From: an uncultured Clostridia bacterium
GTDB taxonomy: Bacteria; Bacillota; Clostridia; Christensenellales; Borkfalkiaceae
NCBI GenBank assembly: GCA_947631005.1
Contig: CANRJR010000012.1
Span: forward strand, 1-57,732
Direction of reading: 5' to 3'
DNA: 57,732 bases
The first letter of the stretch is position 1; every line of letters starts with the position of its first letter. A program made the position numbers and the translations under genes. Positions 17,452-24,905 of this stretch are shown here, piece after piece. The notes beneath the pieces are model-generated. The model ran no database searches, was not told the DNA's origin, and was given only the letters and a program-made list of their open reading frames with translations.

Positions 17452-18878
17452 TTCGCTTTCTCCAAAACCGTCCTTACTACATCTTTGTCGTTATAGGAAT
17501 ACTTTATGCCCATGATCTCCTGTGTATGTTCGCCGCCCTTGCCCGCGATGAGCAGAATATCCCCCTTGTCGAGGTGCGTAACGGCGAACTCGGTCGCCCG
17601 CTCGCGCTCCTCGACGGCGATGTAGCGGTCGGAGAACTTGGAAAAGCCCGCCTCGATCTCGGAGATGATGGCAACGGGATCTTCATAGCGCGGATTGTCC
17701 GAAGTGATGACCGCGAAATCGGCGTGCTTCGCCGCGACTTCGCCCATGCGCGGACGCTTGCTTTTGTCGCGGTTGCCCCCGCAACCGAACAGCACGACGA
17801 GCCGCCCCTTGCAATGCGTACGAAGCGCGTCGAGCGATTTTTCGAGCCCGTCGGGCGTGTGCGCGAAATCCACGAAGATCTCCGCACCGCGGAATGAGCC
17901 CACCCGTTCGAGCCGCCCCTCCACCTGCGTCTTGGCGATCCCCTTTGCGATCGCCGCCGAGGAGATCCCGAGCCGCCGCGCCGCCGTCGCCGCGGCGAGG
18001 GCGTTGTACACGTTGTGCCGCCCCGTCATATGAAGCTGCACGTCGATGAGGTCGTCCTCGATGTTGAGCAAAACGAGCGTACCTTTGAGCGTCTCCCGCT
18101 CGACGAGCGCAAAGCAGTCGGCGGGCGTATCCAAACCGTACGTCGTATGTTCGGCGCAGACGGCTTGCAGGTCGCGACAAAAACCGTCGTCGGCGTTGAG
18201 CACGGCGAACTTGCTCCGCGTCGGCAAAAAAAGCTGTTTTTTCGCCTCTCCGTACGCGCGCATGTCGTGGAAAAAGTCGAGATGATCCTGCGTCAAATTG
18301 GTAAAGATCGCAACGTCGAACGTCACGTCGATCTTGCGGAGGGCGAGCGCGTGCGCCGAAACTTCCATCACCACCGTTTGTACGCCCGACCCTACCATGT
18401 CCGAAAGCAACGAATAAAACGGAACGGGATCTGGCGTGGTGAGAGAGGGCGAAAGCGCGGTAGCGGCATACCGCGCGCCGAGCGTCCCGATGAGCCCCGC
18501 CGCAATGCCCGCCTCCGTCAGCACCGAATAGAGCATGTGCGAGACGGTCGTCTTTCCGTTCGTGCCCGTAACGCCGACAAAGGAGAGATGCCGCTCGGGA
18601 TGACGGTAGTACGCCGCGGCGCATTTCGCCATGGCGAGCCGCCCGTCTGGGACGATGAGCTGTCCGCCCGACGTTTCAAGCCGCCGTTCGCACACGACAG
18701 ACGCGCCCCGCTCGTCTGCCTCCGCGGCAAACTCGTGCAAGTCGGCGTTCTCGCCGCGGTAGCAAAAGAAGAGATCCCCCGCCTCCGCCACGCGGCTGTC
18801 CGTACAAAGTCCCCCGATCTCTGCGTCTTTTACGAGGGTTGCGCCCTCGATCTCCTTTGCGATCTCCGATAATTTCAT
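17448..18878 (-). CDS. murE: UDP-MurNAc-tripeptide synthetase, predicted meso-diaminopimelate type
   Basis: Adds the third stem-peptide residue. 476 residues. GTNGKTT marks the ATP site. TTPDPV and SAHAL contribute to substrate binding, and HTPDGLEKSLDAL and GCGGNRDKSKRP are typical. The specificity loop reads SDNPRYEDP; DNPR is associated with meso-diaminopimelate, whereas lysine-adding enzymes differ there. This agrees with a dapF domain elsewhere in the window. The start overlaps the PBP stop (ATGA). The last 60 bases are AT-rich. Confidence 0.95.
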   Translation of the reverse strand: MKLSEIAKEIEGATLVKDAEIGGLCTDSRVAEAGDLFFCYRGENADLHEFAAEADERGASVVCERRLETSGGQLIVPDGRLAMAKCAAAYYRHPERHLSFVGVTGTNGKTTVSHMLYSVLTEAGIAAGLIGTLGARYAATALSPSLTTPDPVPFYSLLSDMVGSGVQTVVMEVSAHALALRKIDVTFDVAIFTNLTQDHLDFFHDMRAYGEAKKQLFLPTRSKFAVLNADDGFCRDLQAVCAEHTTYGLDTPADCFALVERETLKGTLVLLNIEDDLIDVQLHMTGRHNVYNALAAATAARRLGISSAAIAKGIAKTQVEGRLERVGSFRGAEIFVDFAHTPDGLEKSLDALRTHCKGRLVVLFGCGGNRDKSKRPRMGEVAAKHADFAVITSDNPRYEDPVAIISEIEAGFSKFSDRYIAVEERERATEFAVTHLDKGDILLIAGKGGEHTQEIMGIKYSYNDKDVVRTVLEKAK

Positions 18879-20635
18879 ACGCCTCCCTCCGGTTGCAGTT
18901 GCATGACGTCGATGATCCCGCTGAAAATTTCACGCGCGCAGGGCGCGGCGACCGAGCTCCCGTAGTAGCTCCCCTGCGGCTCGTCTACGATGACGAGCGC
19001 GAGATAGCGCGGCGCATTCGCGGGAAAGCACCCCACGAACGACGAAACGTACTTCCCCTGCGCGATCGCCCCGTTTTCATACTTTTGCGCCGTGCCCGTC
19101 TTTCCCGCGACGCGGTAGCTTTCGATGTACGCCTTTTTCCCGCTCCCGTCGCGGACGACCCCTTCGAGCATTTCGGTCAGCATCGCGCTCGCCTGTTCGC
19201 TCACCGTTCTGCCGATGAGTGCGGGCTTCACCCGCTCGCTCACATAGCCGTCGTCCGAAAAGATCTCCGAGACGAGGCGGGGCGCGTAGTAATAGCCCCC
19301 GTTGACGGCGGACGCCGCCGCGCAGGCGAGCTGTAAGGGCGTGACCGCGATGGACTGTCCGAACCCGATGCGCGCAAAATCGCAGTCTCGCAGGCTGCTT
19401 TCGGGCAACAGCATGCCGATGGCTTCGCCCGAGAAGTCGATCCCCGTCGCCCGTCCGAAACGGAAGGCGGCGAGATAGTCGTAAAAGGTCTCCTTACCGA
19501 GCGCGAGCGCGAGATCGACAAAACAGGGATTGCAACTGTTGTTGAGAGCCTCTTTGAGCGTTTGGTTGGCGTGCTTGCCGTTTTTATGGTCGCTCCAACA
19601 TTTGATGGTCGTGCCGTCCACCGACCGCGTGCGCGAACTCGGGAAAATATGGGTCGGCGCAAGCGCGGCGGGATTGCCTTTGAGATATTCTTCGATGTCC
19701 GCCGCGGCGGTGACGATCTTGAACGTAGACCCCGGTTCATACACGTCGGACACGAGGCAGTTCCGCGAGAGCGCGTTGAGAAGATCGGGCTCGCCGCGGG
19801 GGACGTCGTTGAGGTCGTAGGCGGGCAGGTTGACCATGGCGAGCACCGAAAAATCGCGCGGGTCGAGCACGATCGCACGCGCCGCCTTGGCGTTGTTTTC
19901 CGCGAGCGCGCGCTCCATCACCTGTTCGGTCAACGCCTGAATGCGGTAGTCAAGGGTGAGCTTCACGTTCAGCCCGTCCGTGGCGGGAAGATACGCCGCC
20001 GACGCGCCTTTTAAGTCTACCCCCACAAGGTCGGTCTCGAACAGGATCTCCCCGCTCTGCCCTTTGAGATAGCTGTCGTAATAGCGTTCGATCCCCGTCG
20101 TGCCCGAATTGTCGTAGGCGGTGAAGCCGAGGACCTGGCTCGCGAGCGCGCCGTACGGATACACCCGCGCGTCGTTGCGCGCATAGTACACCCCCGCGAT
20201 CTCCGTTTTCGCGATCTGCTCCACCGCGCTCTTTTCCGTCCGACGTACGACGACGATTTCCGACTTCGCCTTGTCGGTGAGCTTTTCGAGCATACTCTCG
20301 TAGCTCGTCCCGAGCGCGCCCGCCAAAATGCGCGCGCCGTTTTCCGCGTCCTCCACCGCGCTTGCGCGGGCATACACGCCGTACATGGCGCGGTTGCCCG
20401 CAAGAAGTTCCCCGTTGCGGTCTACGATCTTCCCCCGCCCCGCGTTCACGGGGATCTCCCGCGTCCATTGGTCGATGGCGCGATAGTGAAGCTCGTCCTC
20501 CCAAAGCAGCTGTATGTAGAAGAATCTGCCGAGAAAAATGCAAAAAAGAAAGGTTATCGCCGCGAGCACGGCAAATAACCTCTTTTGTAAGACAGAAAGC
20601 GAAAATCCCGTCTTATTTATGATATTGTCCTCCAA
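18875..20635 (-). CDS. Class B penicillin-binding protein (FtsI/SpoVD-like transpeptidase)
   Basis: Crosslinks septal or spore peptidoglycan. 586 residues. One membrane segment at about 20-45 is followed by the dimerisation region (GRGKIVDRNGELLA). The transpeptidase domain has all three active-site motifs: STFK (Ser303), SCN (367-369) and KTG (512-514). No PASTA domain follows, unlike many SpoVD proteins. The start lies 4 bases after the ftsL-like gene, and the murE start overlaps its stop. It is probably the partner of the SEDS protein encoded downstream. I cannot tell the vegetative FtsI from a sporulation role. Confidence 0.92.
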   Translation of the reverse strand: MEDNIINKTGFSLSVLQKRLFAVLAAITFLFCIFLGRFFYIQLLWEDELHYRAIDQWTREIPVNAGRGKIVDRNGELLAGNRAMYGVYARASAVEDAENGARILAGALGTSYESMLEKLTDKAKSEIVVVRRTEKSAVEQIAKTEIAGVYYARNDARVYPYGALASQVLGFTAYDNSGTTGIERYYDSYLKGQSGEILFETDLVGVDLKGASAAYLPATDGLNVKLTLDYRIQALTEQVMERALAENNAKAARAIVLDPRDFSVLAMVNLPAYDLNDVPRGEPDLLNALSRNCLVSDVYEPGSTFKIVTAAADIEEYLKGNPAALAPTHIFPSSRTRSVDGTTIKCWSDHKNGKHANQTLKEALNNSCNPCFVDLALALGKETFYDYLAAFRFGRATGIDFSGEAIGMLLPESSLRDCDFARIGFGQSIAVTPLQLACAAASAVNGGYYYAPRLVSEIFSDDGYVSERVKPALIGRTVSEQASAMLTEMLEGVVRDGSGKKAYIESYRVAGKTGTAQKYENGAIAQGKYVSSFVGCFPANAPRYLALVIVDEPQGSYYGSSVAAPCAREIFSGIIDVMQLQPEGGV

Positions 20636-20639
20636 ACGT

Positions 20640-21380
20640 TCAATTCCCGAAGATCATACCCTCTTGTTGCGCCCATTCGTCGATGGTGTCGGGGTCGGTC
20701 GCGTCTTGGATCTTGTTTTCGATCTGGCGCGCCTCGCGGATCACGCGGTCGAGCTCCATCTGCTTGTTCGCAATGGTCGAATCAATGGAATTGATGATGC
20801 CCGTATTGATGATCACAAGCGCGATCGCCACCACCACGGCGAGCGTGATGCAAATGAGAGCCGTTTTCATGCGCGTGGACAGCGCGGCGAAGAAGCCCGT
20901 TTTCACGCCCTCCGCTTCGTGCGCTTCGGACGCGGCGGGACGCAAAATGGTGTCCATGGTCTGCGGCGTGGGCGCGGCGTCGTCCGTCGACGTTGCCGCA
21001 GGCGTTACGACATAGGCGTGATATCCCTCCGCACCGTGCGCGGTGCGGTCGTACACCGTCGAAGCGAAATAGTCGTCGATCCGCGAAGCGGCGTCTGCGT
21101 GCGGCGTCGCCGCGGGCATGACCTCGGAAGCGGGTGCAGGCATCGTTTCGGATGCGGTTTCGGGCGCGGCTTCGACCGTTGCGAGAATCGCGACGGGTTC
21201 GGCGGCGGGCTCTTTTTCGCGCATCGCCTCCGTCATCGTTCTTTCGTAGACGGGAGAAAGGGTGACTTTTTCGTCGGGTGCGGTCAACGCATCCATGAGA
21301 TTTCTGTAATTATCGGCGATGTGCGAATTGTGTTCGCGCGCCGCTTCTTTCGTCTTTTGGTCCAAAAGCATTTCAGCCAT
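20640..21380 (-). CDS. FtsL-like division membrane protein with long cytoplasmic N-terminus
   Basis: 246 residues. The first 170 are acidic and Ala/Pro-rich and look disordered. One membrane segment follows (about 171-193), then a short coiled-coil-like stretch (about 197-226) and an end reading EWAQQEGMIFGN, close to the usual FtsL ending. Membrane helix plus coiled coil between rsmH and the PBP gene is the standard FtsL position. FtsL is normally about 100-120 residues, so the extra cytoplasmic region is unusual. The call rests on position and topology. Confidence 0.72.
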   Translation of the reverse strand: MAEMLLDQKTKEAAREHNSHIADNYRNLMDALTAPDEKVTLSPVYERTMTEAMREKEPAAEPVAILATVEAAPETASETMPAPASEVMPAATPHADAASRIDDYFASTVYDRTAHGAEGYHAYVVTPAATSTDDAAPTPQTMDTILRPAASEAHEAEGVKTGFFAALSTRMKTALICITLAVVVAIALVIINTGIINSIDSTIANKQMELDRVIREARQIENKIQDATDPDTIDEWAQQEGMIFGN

Positions 21381-21423
21381 CGTATTCTCTCCTTATTATG
21401 GTATTCGCCGCACTGCCGTTTAT

Positions 21424-22353
21424 TCAAATTTTTTCGGCAATCCGTAATTTCGCGCTCTTGCTTCGCGGGTTTTCGAGGCGTTCCGCCTCCCCCGCCACGA
21501 TCGGTTTTTTGGTGACCGGTTCGATCTCTTTTTTCTTGCCGCACACGCAGACGGGGAATCCCGTCGGACAGGTGCAGGCGGTGTTCAAATCGCGGAAGGC
21601 TTGCTTTACGATCCTGTCCTCCAACGAGTGAAATGTGATCACGCATCCTCGCCCGCCCGTTTTCAGACTGCGCAACAGCCCCGTAATACATTCGTAGAGC
21701 CCGTCGAGCTCGCCGTTGACTTCGATGCGAATGGCTTGGAACACCTTTTTCGCGCAGGTCGCCGAGCGAAGTTTGGGCGGGATCGCTCCCTCGATGAGTT
21801 CCGCCAGCTTTCCCGCCGTGCGGATCTTCTCCTCTTCCCTCGCCCGCACGATCCGTCTTGCGATCGGAACGGCGAAGCTCTCTTCTCCGTACTCTTTGAA
21901 GATCTTCGCGAGCTCTTGCGCGGAATATTCGTTGACCACATCCTCCGCCGTGAGGTGCGAACGCTTGTCCATCCGCATGTCGAGCGGCGCGTCCTTTTGG
22001 CGGTAACTGAACCCGCGCTCCGCATTGTCGATCTGGAAAGACGAGATCCCGAGGTCGACAAGGAATCCGTCGAGCGAGGCTATCCCCTCTTCTTGCAGTA
22101 CGTCGCGGAAGTTCTTATAGTCGGTGCGGTGGAGGGAAAATCTTCCCGCATACGGCGCGAGCCTGCGGCTTGCTTCCGCAATGGCGTCGCCGTCTTTGTC
22201 CGTCCCGATAAGCCTTACCGTGGGATCGGCTTTGAGAATGGCTTCGGAATGTCCTGCCCCGCCGATCGTGCAATCTAAATAGACGCCGTCCGCATGAATT
22301 TTCAGTCCGTCGAGGACTTCCCCGAGCAAAACGGGACGATGATACGCGCTCAT
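21424..22353 (-). CDS. rsmH: 16S rRNA (cytosine-1402-N4)-methyltransferase
   Basis: SAM-dependent methyltransferase (MraW) acting on C1402 of 16S rRNA. 309 residues from the ATG at 22353, which overlaps the mraZ stop as TGATG. Characteristic text includes HRPVLLGEVLDGL, the SAM loop DCTIGGAGHSEAIL, DLGISSFQIDNAERGFSY, ALRIEVNGEL-type sequence and ITFHSLEDRIVK. A Cys-rich stretch (CTCPTGFPVCVCG) near the C-terminus is typical of Firmicutes members. Confidence 0.96.
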   Translation of the reverse strand: MSAYHRPVLLGEVLDGLKIHADGVYLDCTIGGAGHSEAILKADPTVRLIGTDKDGDAIAEASRRLAPYAGRFSLHRTDYKNFRDVLQEEGIASLDGFLVDLGISSFQIDNAERGFSYRQKDAPLDMRMDKRSHLTAEDVVNEYSAQELAKIFKEYGEESFAVPIARRIVRAREEEKIRTAGKLAELIEGAIPPKLRSATCAKKVFQAIRIEVNGELDGLYECITGLLRSLKTGGRGCVITFHSLEDRIVKQAFRDLNTACTCPTGFPVCVCGKKKEIEPVTKKPIVAGEAERLENPRSKSAKLRIAEKI

Positions 22354-22799
22354 CAGACGGGCAGGTTCGTCAACGCGGTTTGCAGCATGTCTTCTTCGTG
22401 GACGATCTCGCCCTTGGTGACGAGGCGTTTGAAACGGTCGGCGTCCCAAATTTCCACATAGTCGATCATGCCGACCGTGATCACGTCTTTGGTGATCCCC
22501 GCGTATTCGCGGAGAGGTCCCGGCAGCGACGCGCGCCCCTGCGAATCCTCGTCGACGGGGACGATCCCACATAAGATCGTTCGCTTATAGATGATCGCAT
22601 TCGGATCGTTGGAGCGGATCGCAGCCATGTAGTTGACGCGGTCGTAGAACTCGCGCGTCGGGAACACGGCGATGCACCCGTGGAGATACTTGACAAAGGA
22701 AAGCGGTTCCCCCTCGGGGAACAGGTCGCGAAATCTCTTCGGGATCCTGATTCTGTTTTTGTCGTCGAGCGTATGCTCGACCGACCCGCTCATCATCAT
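22353..22799 (-). CDS. mraZ: Transcriptional regulator MraZ
   Basis: First gene of the division/cell-wall cluster and usually its own repressor. 148 residues with the two SpoVT/AbrB-like repeats expected: HTLDDKNRIRIPKRFR and DSQGRASLPGPLREYA. Three successive ATG codons (22799, 22796, 22793) are possible starts, and GGAG lies upstream of them. The promoter region contains three GTGG boxes that could be its operators. Confidence 0.95.
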   Translation of the reverse strand: MMMSGSVEHTLDDKNRIRIPKRFRDLFPEGEPLSFVKYLHGCIAVFPTREFYDRVNYMAAIRSNDPNAIIYKRTILCGIVPVDEDSQGRASLPGPLREYAGITKDVITVGMIDYVEIWDADRFKRLVTKGEIVHEEDMLQTALTNLPV

Positions 22800-22837
22800 A
22801 TGTCACTCCGCAGTCGGCTCTCATCCGATGTGTTTCC

Positions 22838-22866
22838 ATTATATCACCACTTTTTTCCACTGTCAA
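22838..22866 (-). promoter_or_regulatory. Consensus promoter of the division/cell-wall operon
   Basis: On the minus strand TTGACA (22866-22861), a 17-base spacer and TATAAT (22843-22838), giving a leader of about 32 bases to mraZ. This is the only clear promoter for the ten genes from mraZ to divIB. Confidence 0.88.
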
Positions 22867-22874
22867 CAATCCAC
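22847..22874 (-). promoter_or_regulatory. Candidate MraZ operator (GTGG boxes)
   Basis: Three GTGG boxes on the minus strand lie at 22874-22871, 22860-22857 and 22850-22847. The last two are exactly 10 bases apart, one helical turn, and lie within the promoter spacer. MraZ in other bacteria binds repeated TGG-containing boxes at such spacing upstream of its own gene. Confidence 0.5.
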
Positions 22875-22916
22875 GAAAAAAATTTTCGCATTTTTATAAA
22901 TTTTTTTTAGACAAAA

Positions 22917-23705
22917 TTAAAACAAACGTTTGCGCTCATAGACCGCTTTGTTGGTTTTCCCCCATTTTCCGAGAAAAATACACCCGCTTTTTGCCGTTTG
23001 CTTATCGCTTGAAGTTAAATATTTGTTCGGATTTTGCAAAAATATCTGGTGGTTTTCTGTCCCTACCATAATCGTGTCGGCGAGCCTGTTTGCCGTCCCC
23101 TCGCTCCCGTCGAACACGGTTGCCCCGTAAAACGCCGCAATTTCCCGCCGAAAAAAGGAATAATGCGTACAGCCGAGCACGACCCCGTCGCCCGAAAAGG
23201 ACGGCAGTTGCGGCGTCGGGTCAAACCGCTCGTCTTGCGTGATACTGCGTTCAATGTCGCCCGCAAGGTGCGGCATGGGCGCAACCGTAAAGCGGGTCTG
23301 CGGAAACCGCGCGATCAGGCGGGAAAGACGGAGGCTCTCTGCGGTGCGCGGCGTGGCGAGCACGAGCACGTCGCGGCATTCCTCGGCGGCGCGCTTTACG
23401 GCGGGTTCTACGCCGAGGATGGGAAAGGAAAAGCGGGCGCGCATGCGTTCGAGGCAGACCGCCGTTGCGGTATTGCAGGCGATCACCGCCGCGTCTACGC
23501 CGAGCCGCTCGAAAACGCAAAGTCCCCTCTCGGTGAGGAGGGCGATCTCCTCCGCGGGGCGGCTTCCGTACGGCGCGTTGCCGTTGTCGCCGAGATAGCA
23601 GAACTGCGTTTGGGGCAGGCGGGCATGCAATGCACGAAGCACGGTAAGACCGCCGATCCCGCTGTCGAATACGCCGACGCGGCACAAAGCGCGTTCCTCT
23701 TCCAA
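22917..23705 (-). CDS. murI: Glutamate racemase
   Basis: Makes D-glutamate for peptidoglycan. About 262 residues from a TTG at 23705 with GAGG six bases upstream; the frame extends 16 codons further without a start signal. Both catalytic cysteines are in standard context, ACNTATA and GCTHY. The N-terminal VGVFDSGIGGLTVLR and GDNGNAPYG are diagnostic. The last 50 codons are distinctly AT-rich but still encode the C-terminal segment common in Firmicutes MurI. It is divergent from rpsT. I see no terminator in the 117 bases separating it from the mraZ promoter region. Confidence 0.93.
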   Translation of the reverse strand: MEEERALCRVGVFDSGIGGLTVLRALHARLPQTQFCYLGDNGNAPYGSRPAEEIALLTERGLCVFERLGVDAAVIACNTATAVCLERMRARFSFPILGVEPAVKRAAEECRDVLVLATPRTAESLRLSRLIARFPQTRFTVAPMPHLAGDIERSITQDERFDPTPQLPSFSGDGVVLGCTHYSFFRREIAAFYGATVFDGSEGTANRLADTIMVGTENHQIFLQNPNKYLTSSDKQTAKSGCIFLGKWGKTNKAVYERKRLF

Positions 23706-23763
23706 GTTGCACCTCACTTTTTGAATTTTTCGGAAATTTTTCGCCGATGACAATGAAAAACAG

Positions 23764-23792
23764 TTTACAACGCGGCGATTTTATGTTAAAAT
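23764..23792 (+). promoter_or_regulatory. Promoter of rpsT
   Basis: TTTACA (23764-23769), a 17-base spacer and TAAAAT (23787-23792). Confidence 0.7.
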
Positions 23793-23835
23793 AACAAAGG
23801 TTATCAAGTATGACACAATCAAAGGAGTGATTACC

Positions 23836-24099
23836 GTGCCCAACATCAAGTCTGCAAAAAAGCGCGTTCTGGTAACAGAGAAGAAAACCATGGAGAACAA
23901 GGCGGTCAAGACCGCGCTGAAAACCACCATCAAGAAGTTCCTCGCCGCGGTCAACGCCGGCGATAAGGCTCTCGCCGAGAAGCTCTATCCCGAAACCGTC
24001 TCCGCGATCGACTCTGCCGTTACCAAGGGCGTTCTGCACAAGAACAATGCTTCCAACAAGAAAGCAAAGTTGGCAAAGAAGCTCAACTCGCTCGCGTAA
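23836..24099 (+). CDS. rpsT: 30S ribosomal protein S20
   Basis: Small-subunit protein that binds 16S rRNA. 87 residues, very Lys/Ala-rich and helical. It starts [10 protein letters not shown] and ends [10 protein letters not shown], both typical. I take the GTG at 23836 because GGAG lies 8 bases before it and the product then begins [10 protein letters not shown] as expected. It is a single-gene unit with its own promoter and terminator. Confidence 0.96.
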   Translation: MPNIKSAKKRVLVTEKKTMENKAVKTALKTTIKKFLAAVNAGDKALAEKLYPETVSAIDSAVTKGVLHKNNASNKKAKLAKKLNSLA

Positions 24100-24112
24100 A
24101 ACATCGCTGTCA

Positions 24113-24141
24113 AGCGTCCGCTTTGTGCGGACGCTTTTTTT
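24113..24141 (+). terminator. Terminator after rpsT
   Basis: Stem AGCGTCCGC/GCGGACGCT with loop TTTGT, then seven Ts. Confidence 0.9.
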
Positions 24142-24155
24142 GTTATCTTAATATT

Positions 24156-24179
24156 ATATGTGCGCACGCGCGTGCGCGT
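24156..24179. other. 24-base alternating purine-pyrimidine tract with a 16-base palindrome
   Basis: Every base from 24156 to 24179 alternates purine and pyrimidine, and GCGCACGCGCGTGCGC (24162-24177) is a perfect palindrome. Such sequence favours left-handed Z-DNA or cruciform under negative supercoiling. It lies between the rpsT terminator and the -35 box of the polyamine operon. Confidence 0.6.
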
Positions 24180-24221
24180 TTCCCTCCTATCAAATTTTTT
24201 TCGAAAATTGCCGCAAAAGAG

Positions 24222-24250
24222 TTGACTTATCTTGCCGCTTATACTATACT
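24222..24250 (+). promoter_or_regulatory. Promoter of the polyamine transport operon
   Basis: TTGACT (24222-24227), a 17-base spacer and TATACT (24245-24250). The leader to the regulator gene is about 85 bases. Confidence 0.75.
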
Positions 24251-24273
24251 CTGCATGTTCGGTTTATTATTGC

Positions 24274-24288
24274 TAAACTAAAAGTTTA
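24274..24288. promoter_or_regulatory. Inverted repeat in the leader of the polyamine operon
   Basis: TAAACT-AAA-AGTTTA lies about 20 bases past the expected transcription start. It is a possible operator for the XRE-cupin regulator encoded just downstream. No experimental basis is visible. Confidence 0.35.
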
Positions 24289-24342
24289 CAATTATGAAAT
24301 TTCCGACAATTTTTTGCACTGTTTTTACAAGAGGACGGGAAA

Positions 24343-24876
24343 ATGGAACTCGGAATGCGGCTTCGTGAGATGCGGCAACAAAAAAATTTAACGCAGGAGG
24401 AACTCGCCGACCGTTGCGAGCTGACGAAAGGCTATATTTCCCAGCTCGAAAACGACCTGACGAGCCCGTCGATCGCCACTTTGTGCGACCTTTTGAACGC
24501 GCTCGGAAGCAGTCTGTCCGATTTTTTCCGCGAAGAGACGGAGGAAAAGATCGTCTTTTCGGAAGCGGAATACATCGAGAAGCAGTCGGACGGCATGATT
24601 TGGAATTGGGTCATTCCAAACGCCCAGAAGAACATGATGGAACCCGTGCTCGTCGAGCTCGATGAGGGCGCGTCGACGCCCGTCGACTTCCCCCACGAGG
24701 GCGAGGAATTCGGCTTTGTGCTCGAAGGGCGCATCGAAATCGTGCGCGCGAAGAAGCGGGACGCCGCCAAAAAGGGCGAGAGCTTCTATTTTACGGCGAA
24801 CACCGAACACGCGATCGTGAACGGCGGCAAGGGCAAGGCGAAATTCCTTTGGATCTCCACGCCCCCCAACTTTTGA
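24343..24876 (+). CDS. XRE-family regulator with C-terminal cupin domain
   Basis: Probable transcriptional regulator of polyamine uptake. 177 residues. An N-terminal helix-turn-helix (about 6-60; LREMRQQKNLTQEELADRCE, then GYISQLE) is joined to a cupin_2 barrel (about 105-175; PHEGEEFGFVLEG and FYFTANTEHAIVN), which could sense a polyamine or related ligand. This domain pair is common immediately before potABCD in Firmicutes. potA begins 29 bases after the stop, so the regulator is probably co-transcribed with its targets. GAGGACGGGAAA lies upstream of the ATG. Confidence 0.88.
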   Translation: MELGMRLREMRQQKNLTQEELADRCELTKGYISQLENDLTSPSIATLCDLLNALGSSLSDFFREETEEKIVFSEAEYIEKQSDGMIWNWVIPNAQKNMMEPVLVELDEGASTPVDFPHEGEEFGFVLEGRIEIVRAKKRDAAKKGESFYFTANTEHAIVNGGKGKAKFLWISTPPNF

Positions 24877-24905
24877 CCCAACATTACGCAGGAGGACAGC
24901 AAATC

